DNA of 64,000 nucleotides from Saxidomus purpurata (lineage: Eukaryota > Mollusca > Bivalvia > Venerida > Veneridae), in contig JAFMSR010000015.1 of assembly GCA_022818135.1 (NCBI GenBank), positions 3,955,859 to 4,019,858 of the forward strand, written 5' to 3'. Position 1 is the first letter of the stretch; each line of letters begins with the position of its first letter. Position numbers and translations under genes: made by a program. This document shows, in pieces, positions 57,032 to 64,000 of the stretch. The notes beneath the pieces were generated by a model, which did not search any database, was not told the origin of the DNA, and saw only the letters and a program-made list of their open reading frames with translations.

Positions 57032-57872
57032 CTTTTATCAATCATGGTTTATGGTGTATTTTATGCATGGAAGTTTCTCCACGTCCTGTTCAGCCAGACG
57101 TGGAGACAAATGGGGGGTTTTGTCTCCCTGTCCAGCTCTATCTTTTCTCACCTTTTAAAACTAGACTTATAAAAATTCCATTAGTACTTAGACGAAAAAT
57201 ATCATTAGTTACTATTTTAGGTCTGAAGAACTTCAGAAAATATAATTTATATGAAAAAATAAACTCGACAAAAATTAATTCATGGAGGTGTGAAAATTAG
57301 TAAAACTTTATTGACACCAACTTAACACCTCTGGTGCTTTGCATTTAATTACCATGGTAATGTCTGACGAAAGTGCCCATTTAAATATAAATTTTCGGTT
57401 TGTACGTAATGCATGTATTTAAATAAACAAGTCATAATTACACATAATAATTGCACTTAACTGTTTCAAAAGTAGATCAAATTGAGTTTATTGATATGTT
57501 ACAAGAATGGAAAACTATAGCAAATAATTTTTATAGTATAGTTTGTCAGTAAACAGCGATAATAGAATTTATTACCCTTCCATAAAATTTGCGGTCTTCT
57601 GATTGGTCAACGATCCGTAAAGAGATAATGATATTTACGGGCAAGCCAGTAATATACACTTGACATTATCCCATTACTGTACCCCATGCTAAACGTGAGC
57701 TTGTTCGCCGCATACAGAACGTCAATGTACAAGTCCATGCTGATTTTTGACGTCACAAAGTGACATTGAGGTATCATAAGGGGATTAGAAGTTCTCCTTA
57801 TGTTTAGCAGTTAAACAAATAAAACATAAACAAAATCTTCCAATATTTAATAAAGTGAAGGGTAATAAAATT

Positions 57873-58017
57873 GTTATTTGTGTTTTGAAGTGATATATGG
57901 GGATAAATAACCAGCTTCGACATAATATTACCCTCGCCTTACGGCCTTACAGGGAGGGTAATATTATATCAAGGCTGGTAATATATCCCCATATATCAGT
58001 TCAAAAAACCAAATAAC
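57873..58017. repeat. Hairpin element, about 145 bp
   Basis: GTTATTTGTGTTTTGAAGTG.. and ..TTCAAAAAACCAAATAAC pair through GATATATGGGGAT, ACCAGC and AATATTACCCTC around the loop GCCTTACGGCCTTAC. Arm identity is high. Confidence 0.75.
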
Positions 58018-58104
58018 ATAATATTATTGCATATGTTACTATATATAGTATCAAATTTGCCTTGAATTTCAGTGATATGGGTCGATAAAACGATCACGTG
58101 ACGT

Positions 58105-58133
58105 AGTGTGCCGATAACTGATATCGGCACACT
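58105..58133. repeat. Small perfect hairpin
   Basis: AGTGTGCCGATA-ACTGA-TATCGGCACACT. The GTGTGCC word is shared with the hairpin at 58482-58595. Confidence 0.7.
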
Positions 58134-58481
58134 TGCTAGTGTGCCAGAAAATTCATATCGAGGCTATTTCCGGTCAACTGTGCAGCAACGCTGACGTAAT
58201 TAATTGACAATGTGGACGTAACGGAAAATGGCCTCAAAGAGGACACAGAAGTCTCTATCTGGCCGTTTATTGAATTTAGATGGGCTTATTGAGCAGTGAA
58301 ATACTGAAAATGACACGTATATTTTGTGGATAGTATGAATAACTTACTCATTCAATGCTATCTATTTTTATGAAATAGAATGAGTGTTGCACGAATGTCA
58401 GTTTTGTATTTACTTTACAATGTCTTATCTTTTCCCATTTTCAGTAAAACCAATGTACAACATATGCAATAAAAAGGTAAC

Positions 58482-58595
58482 TATACGGGACAGGTGTGCC
58501 TAATGGCAATATTGGCACACTTAGTTCAAATTGGCCCTCGGCCAATATCTCACCAAGTGTGCCAATATCGCCTTAAGGCACACCTGCCCCATATA
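58482..58595. repeat. Hairpin element, about 114 bp
   Basis: GGGACAGGTGTGCCTAATGG.. pairs with ..CCTTAAGGCACACCTGCCCC; the inner arms GGCAATATTGGCACACTT and AAGTGTGCCAATATCG continue the stem to GGCCCTCGGCC at the centre. Confidence 0.8.
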
Positions 58596-58689
58596 ATAAA
58601 CTCTACATATCCGGACAAGGAGACAAATACCCCCGGGACCGGACGTGGAGACACTTCCTTTATGCATAGAAATATTTCTTGAACAAATA

Positions 58690-59307
58690 CCGTATATCAG
58701 GTTTTTTACGCGTGTGTCTAATTTTCGCTATTTTTGCAGGCAGTGAAAATCGTGAACTTTAGAATCAGCGAAAATTTAGTAAAGCGTGCGAAATTGTAAG
58801 TTCCGCAATCGTGTTATACATGTATCACGATTAGCTCATTATCTTACACAAACTGTATAATTATCATATCAAATAAGGTGTCAGTTGTTTACCTTACTTA
58901 CTTGAATGCAATATCAGGACAGGTGTTGAATACTAACCTCTTAGATAATTGAGCATTAGAACAGTTAAAACCTGTAAAAACTATCTCCGCGAAAGTGTGA
59001 AAGTCATTATCGATGCATCATAAATGCTATTCATTCAAGGAATATACATGATGTGTTACTATTTATTGTTTATTTTAGCAAACAAATAAAGCAAACGGAG
59101 CAGTTCAAGATACCGGTTTATAGCACTGTCACAAAGTACGTAATTTCCTTTCAATTATAAAAGGATGTCATGGTTAATTGCCCCCTTTGTCAAAAAATGT
59201 GAAAATCAAAATCAACTTTTTTAAAATCGCGAAAATTAGAATCACTTAAATTAAAACCGGACTAAAATCGCGAAATTTGATGTACGCAAAAATAACCCGA
59301 TATACGG
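58690..59307. mobile_element. TA-flanked inverted-repeat MITE (618 bp)
   Basis: CCGTATATCAGGTT.TTTTACG at the left and ..CGCAAAAATAACCCGATATACGG at the right are inverted with few mismatches. TA is on both sides (58688-58689 and 59308-59309). 'gcgaaaatt' words are inverted near both ends. Tc1/mariner-like by its duplication. Non-coding. Confidence 0.75.
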
Positions 59308-59309
59308 TA

Positions 59310-59801
59310 AATTGCAAGATTATAAGCAAAGAGCAAGCCATCATAAAAATCGAAAAAGTTGATTTTCATCTTTTCATCCCCTTCAGAAATTTCTTGATAC
59401 TCGTATGATAATGGGCTGAAATGTATAAACCACCTCAAAAAGTGGAAAACTGCCTAAGACCGCACTCAAAAGTAAAGTTAATTTGAGACAAATTTGCACT
59501 TAGGACAGCCCTGGACTGCTCCTAGAGTTAGGAGCAATTTTGCACTTAACAGATCATTTTTTTCCTATGAACTTTGATGAAACACTGCACTGTCTTTCAT
59601 AGAACTTCGGATATATTTCTAAATTCTTGGACCAAACATCTACAAGGTGTAGAGCAAATACACAGATGTATTATATAATTATATAGGATAAAAATCTGTT
59701 TTAACTGTTTAAGAACATTTTATGGTTCCTTTGTCTTTAAATTACAATTAAAAGTAATTCATCCTCCTGACACGTATTTGTCATAATGAAATACCTCTTA
59801 C
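59310..59801. other. No gene seen; presumed intron downstream of the 2A-like exon
   Basis: On the minus strand this follows the donor of the exon at 59802-60007. No next exon was recognised here. Confidence 0.35.
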
Positions 59802-60007
59802 CTGTATCAGTTGGTCCAGGATTTGATTCTATACCAGCAATGAGTAAGAGGATTCCAATAAACGCCACACTACCAATGTACTTAAAGCATCCACTGAAGT
59901 GTATTGTGCAATACAGGATGACAACATCGACTCCACTGCCACAGCGGAATGTTCCAATCCTTCCTCGGTATGTCTCAAGGTCAACACCCATGATGAGATA
60001 TTGATAT
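59802..60007 (-). CDS. First coding exon with a 2A-like N-terminal segment
   Basis: On the minus strand, after an acceptor-like tttttttttacatttgaacag (AG at 60009-60008), ATG at 59991-59989 opens MGVDLETYRGRIGTFRCGSG, continues through a hydrophobic stretch (YIGSVAFIGILLLI) and reaches AGIESNPGP, then TDT and a consensus donor (acag/GTAAGA, end 59802, phase 1). NPGP preceded by E and a hydrophobic helix is the signature of 2A-like peptides, which make the ribosome skip the Gly-Pro bond. In invertebrates such segments occur at the N-termini of non-LTR ORFs and of some immune-type proteins, where they can double as signal sequences. The usual D before V/I-E is G here, so activity is uncertain. 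The downstream exons are unknown. Confidence 0.6.
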
Positions 60008-60812
60008 CTGTTCAAATGTAAAAAAAAAACATAATACACATTCTCATCATTTTTAAGATTTTCATGTCATTTAAGTCAGAAAAGTTCCAGTTAAAAAGAA
60101 TTGCATTTGGTGTATAAGTAAAATCGAAAGTGCCATCATTTAATTTATACAAATTGAAAACAGTTGTTAAAGAATACTACCAAAGATAACAAAATAAATT
60201 ATGGAAATACATACATAGAGGAGAATGATCTGTACTAAAAACTGACATGGACCCGGTGTAACTCATCAAGATCAAGAATTTAAGGCCAAAACTGAAAGAG
60301 TATCACCTAACATCCATGTTGCTAACAATGAGCAATATGTGGGCAATTCAAGTACATTGTAACTTCTGTATTAAGAAGTTGTATTGTTTATTCAATACGC
60401 TAAACAAGATTCACAACACGTGTCCTCTCAAAGATCTTGTAACAGATAGTTTGAGATCTACAAAATATTATAATAACTACCCCAAGATAAGCAATACTAG
60501 TATCACCATCGGCCACCCCAGGTATTCGGCTACCTACACGTCTGAACAATACCTAAAACGCCTGTTCTATATGCATGCAGAATGTTTGTGGTCATGCCAT
60601 TAAAAAGGTATTTATTCACCATTTATTGAAAATTTGACATGAAATTAAGGACGGACACAAACACGGAGACGTTGCTATTACTATATGCATATCATGCGAC
60701 AATATTCAACTGGCACTTATTAATTTTTGCAAATATCTTTGGTTACGTTCGTGTTGTTTCAATTGATTATCATATCGAACAAATACATTTCATCGACTGA
60801 AGTTCAAACCGC

Positions 60813-60885
60813 AGAGACGGTGGCATAGTGGTAAGATGCTTAACTTGTATGTAAGGTTCCATGGGTTCAAATCCTGCACAGATAA
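60813..60885 (+). repeat. tRNA-like SINE head
   Basis: A box TGGCATAGTGGTAAGATGC (60821-60839) and B box GGTTCAAATCC (60864-60874) in tRNA spacing. The T stem and acceptor pair poorly and no terminator follows, so I read it as a SINE rather than a tRNA gene. Confidence 0.55.
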
Positions 60886-61280
60886 TTTTAATGTTTAAAA
60901 GTTATTGATAAGAGTATGGCTATTTTTATTTAATTTGTGACACTGTCTTATGCACCGTTTTCACTTTTTTTATATTCTATGATTTCTATTTTTATTTATT
61001 TTTTGTTGTTGGTTCACTTCGCTTTGTTTTCTGTGTTTTTATTTTTTATGTATCCATCGAGATATTAGCCAATTAAGGCAATCTTATCTTTAGAGCGTAG
61101 CTGTTTTGATTTGCTTCATGTCAACATTTTCAATTCTATCATATACAAATGTATAAAGCAGGCCGATGGAGAAAGAATGCTCAAATAGTCATTAAAAATA
61201 TTGAAACGCCGTGCTGAACAAAGACAATAGTGAATTCATTTAATGCAACGAAAAGATTTTTAAAAAGTAAAACAAAATAT

Positions 61281-61345
61281 CAAGCAAGACTTGAACCTGC
61301 ATACGCTGGATTGGTAGTCAAATGCCTGATCCACTACACCATTGC
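61281..61345 (-). repeat. tRNA-like SINE head, minus strand
   Basis: On the minus strand an A box TGGTGTAGTGGATCAGGC (61341-61324) and a B box GGTTCAAGTCT (61297-61287). The anticodon arm is unclear. It lies 0.4 kb from the tRNA-like patch at 60813 in opposite orientation. Confidence 0.55.
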
Positions 61346-62113
61346 GGAATATATATTCATGAGTGCCAGTTTAATATTGTCGCATAATACCTTTGTGGCA
61401 TCAAAACATTACCTTTGAAAACAAATAAAACGCTTGAAAGTAAGGATAACATTTTGTGCAATTTTGATAAGGTAAAATGTATTAAGTAATTCTTTAATAA
61501 TAGCTACTTTTATTCATAGAAGCCTCTGGTTAATTTTTCATCTAAAACCCCTGCATGCTTTTGTTGTAGTTTCTTGCTTTTATTTCTTTTGCTTATGCTA
61601 TGTACTAGTCCAAATAATTGTACTCAACGGGTGAATATTGTTATATTTTTGCTAGGAGCTATCCAGATATCTAATAAAATGTCAGTATGTAAAATGGGTC
61701 TGCATTTGGAATCTAATTATTGAGACATATTCGAATATTCGAAGTGTGCTCCTATTTGCATAATTATAACCCTCCTTATTTTATTTCATGTATTGTATTG
61801 TGAGGAAATTGCTGATCAGTTCCTCCCAAATCTGGTTTGGCGTGATAAATGTTCTTAAATTTGTCTTATCGGTCACACTTTTGTGTTTCTTTTGAATCTC
61901 AGTGTTTTATATGTACTTTTTATGGCAGCTTTTAGGCCTAGGTCTAGATCAGCAATTTTCTCACAGCTTTTAAATGCTTTTGTTTTTTCTTTTCGTTGCT
62001 TTCTTTTATGTTTGCTCTGATTATTGCTATGCTTGCTTTGTAGTTTTGTAGCTATAAAATGCTTATATATTTAAATAGATGCAATTTGTGTTTTCTTTTG
62101 CAATTTATAGAGG

Positions 62114-62268
62114 AAATTTTGTTTGTTTTGAGTGTATATGGAATATATCTCAACAAGAAGTGATACAATTGTAATATTTTCATGAGCACGAAACGCGAGA
62201 TAAATTGTGAAAATTGTATCACTTTAAGTTGAGATATATTCCATACCCATCCAAAACAAACAAATTTT
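62114..62268. repeat. Hairpin element, about 155 bp
   Basis: AAATTTTGTTTGTTTTGAGT.. and ..ATCCAAAACAAACAAATTTT pair; the stem continues through GGAATATATCTCAAC and AGTGATACAATT to a loop with GCACGAAACGCGAG. The arms are well conserved. Confidence 0.75.
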
Positions 62269-63548
62269 CTTTTTATTTTCTGCTAACTATTAAAACAAAA
62301 GCTAAAATATGTATATGCACCACTGAAAAAAGTTCCGACAGACCTATATCACCCACACTGTGACTGATATGATATCTATATCATCACTCTACATTTCACT
62401 GATATAACACAGTATTTCATTAGTTAGCATGAAATAAAGTGTTTTACTCTCTTTTTTTATGGCAGTTTTTAGATCTACAGGTAGATCAAGATCAGTTACT
62501 TTCCCACAATTGTTAATAATTTTTTTTTTTAGATAATATCTGTATCATTTTAGAGGGAGACAACAAAAACTTTGATCTAGTTTTATTAAGTACTGAGTTA
62601 CTCCCCCTGGCAATCATGAAATGTTTAAAATTGTCTTTTTCAAATGCAAATATTTTCAGATAACTAGTGCAGGATTTATAAATAGATCTTATTGTATTAA
62701 TGTGCTATATGTTATAAAATCTAATGTATTAAACGTGCTATTATAGGTCATAAATAATATTTAGCCTGGTTCCCCACGGTATCAGTGTATTTGATATATA
62801 TGCCAAAAATAAACAGACAAAATACATTCACCTGCACTAAATAAGTTCACTAATAAATTGACATCTTATCTTTCATTTAATCACGAAAACCATCATATCA
62901 CTCATGAAATACAAAGTCTGATAACTGTCAATGTAAGCTGCCATTTCGGTGATGAAATGTAGGTCAACTTCATGCTACCAGTGTAATGCTAAAAATCGTG
63001 AAAATATGGGCAGCCATATCCTGCATTAACCTCAGTTTACATTTAACATGCCTTTACAGTCATGCGAATGTTTTTTATATTTAAATGGTTTTGTTTAACA
63101 AAGCAAAGTTAGATTTATCAAGAAATCTCTGAAAAATGTCACTTTTCACCAAACTGTTAATTTCGTTCAGAGTATAGGCACAAAACATGTTTATTCACAG
63201 TGTGCATGGTCACATTTAAAGCAAGTATGTGAAGTTGTGAACAGTGCAAGTACTTATAAATACATGTCAGTTTTTGAAGAGCATTTTTTAAGTGTGTTCA
63301 GTGACCACAACATCACATTTACTTGATTAATTATTGTAATATAAAAACTTCTAGCTGTGAGACCAGACAGTTTGGGCAAACCATACTTCTATTTTTTCCC
63401 ACCACTATCAGCTGTCATGGTGTCACGTGACTTTTTATGAAAATAGATGTGTGACTTCAGTAAAAGCTGTCGAACTATTTTTTATATCAAACAAATATAT
63501 TTTTGCAAGAAAATCAGTCAATTGGGAATAGGAAAGGTAGATATAAGC

Positions 63549-64000
63549 AAACTAGAGCTATCACTAAATGTGATTAATACCCCCGAAAGACTGCTTTATA
63601 AACTGAGGAAGTTCGTAGTAACAGAATACCTTGCAAAAAAAACTAAAATAGAGATATTGTTCTTGGTAATAACTCAGTAGTTTTCAAGTTATGCTCTGCG
63701 ACAAGGAAAAGTAAAAATGGGCAATAACTCAGTAAATACTCAAGAAAGAGTTATGGTTCCTGTGCACTGCACTTCCTCTCATTGTGCTAGACCATTGTAT
63801 GAAGTTGTATTGAATTCCAACCAGCAGTTTTCAAGTAATGCTCCGGACAAGGAAAAGTAACAAAGGGCAATAACTCTGTAATAAGTCAAGAAAGAGTTAT
63901 GGTTCCTTTGCACTGCACTTCCTCTCAATGTACTTGACCATTGTATGAAGTTGTATTGAATTCCAACCAGTAGTTTTCAAGTTATGCTACGGACAAGGAA
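63549..64000 (+). mobile_element. Family C element, 5' part, runs off the window
   Basis: AACTAGAG start, hairpin ATCAC-TAAAT-GTGAT, box AATACCCCCGAAAG and about three core units. It closely matches the copy at 34474, including 'ctgctttataaactgagg'. The 3' end lies beyond the window. Confidence 0.85.

Larger units (their letters stand above)
57069..58658. mobile_element. Inverted-repeat DNA element with 9-bp duplication (1590 bp)
   Basis: Ends GGAAGTTTCTCCACGTCC and GGACGTGGAGACACTTCC are inverted; the similarity continues to TTGTCTCC.TGTCC, with about 20 extra bases in the left copy. TTTATGCAT flanks both sides (57060-57068 and 58659-58667). A 9-bp (or 8-bp) duplication would suit a Mutator-like or hAT element. 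It contains hairpins at 57873, 58105 and 58482 and no transposase frame. Confidence 0.75.
60008..63548. other. Long AT-rich non-coding stretch
   Basis: About 3.5 kb. Apart from two tRNA-like patches and one hairpin element I see only short open frames (for example 60316-60603, plus) without splice context or recognisable motifs. It may be intron 5' of, or sequence upstream of, the exon at 59802-60007. Confidence 0.45.

Noticed and set aside
57013..57300. Open frame of 95 codons at the left end of the 57069 element
   Set aside because: It spans the element's terminal repeat and flank and has no recognisable domain or splice sites.
60316..60603. Open frame of 95 codons
   Set aside because: It is possibly coding by length, but I could find no motif, splice site or codon pattern to support it; left as unassigned.
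60813..60885. Functional tRNA gene
   Set aside because: The A and B boxes are good, but the acceptor and T stems mispair and no T-run terminator follows. The same applies to 8296-8375 and 61281-61345.

Overview
This window reads as nuclear DNA from a mollusc, most likely a heterodont bivalve (clam). It is AT-rich, has very low coding density, short exons with GT/AG borders, tRNA-derived SINE-like units, several LINE fragments and a dense load of interspersed elements built from tandem repeats of about 145-178 bp. The taxon is an inference from the look of the repeats and of two gene families; I could not search for it. There is no operon, CRISPR array, rRNA gene or prokaryotic signal.

Host-type coding material is sparse. 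There is a 3'-terminal exon of an unrecognised protein (182-575, +); three exons of a DUF4806-like gene (5322-6563, +); two exons of a DZIP3-like HEPN protein with an RNEIVH motif (32106-33834, -); and one exon encoding a short N-terminal segment that ends in a 2A-like AGIESNPGP motif (59802-60007, -). A weaker terminal-exon candidate lies at 44559-44668. Retroelement remains are an RT-RNaseH-tyrosine recombinase (Ngaro/DIRS-type) relic at 9450-11823, a 5'-truncated I-group-like LINE at 14809-21853, a LINE 3' fragment at 40819-41275 (-), and a 5'-truncated LINE with an open 349-codon reading frame at 50654-52068 (-).

Most of the window (about 0-5, 12-15, 21.8-31, 33.8-40 and 42-57 kb) is filled by internally repetitive non-autonomous elements, labelled families A to L here. 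Several families with unrelated cores share one plan: a start like AACAAGAG, a small 5' hairpin, a short box X, a tandem core, a (GACG)n-type microsatellite, and a 3' hairpin whose left arm repeats box X and whose right arm can pair with either copy. The hairpin sequences differ between families but stay paired. Families B and D share ends but have different cores, and the element entering at base 1 joins an A core to a B end. This resembles the pearl/DINE-1 type of Helentron-associated elements, but the module swapping and the repeated box X deserve a closer look.

The rest is layered DNA transposons that can be dated relative to each other. A 1.1-kb hAT-like element with an 8-bp duplication sits in the LINE, which itself sits in a B array. 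A Harbinger-like element (TAA) and another inverted-repeat element split one B copy. A TTAA element sits in a site whose empty paralogue is also in the window. A pair of pogo-like ends at 42158 and 52753 encloses several further elements. Long hairpin elements lie at 31.1, 32.6, 57.9, 58.5 and 62.1 kb.
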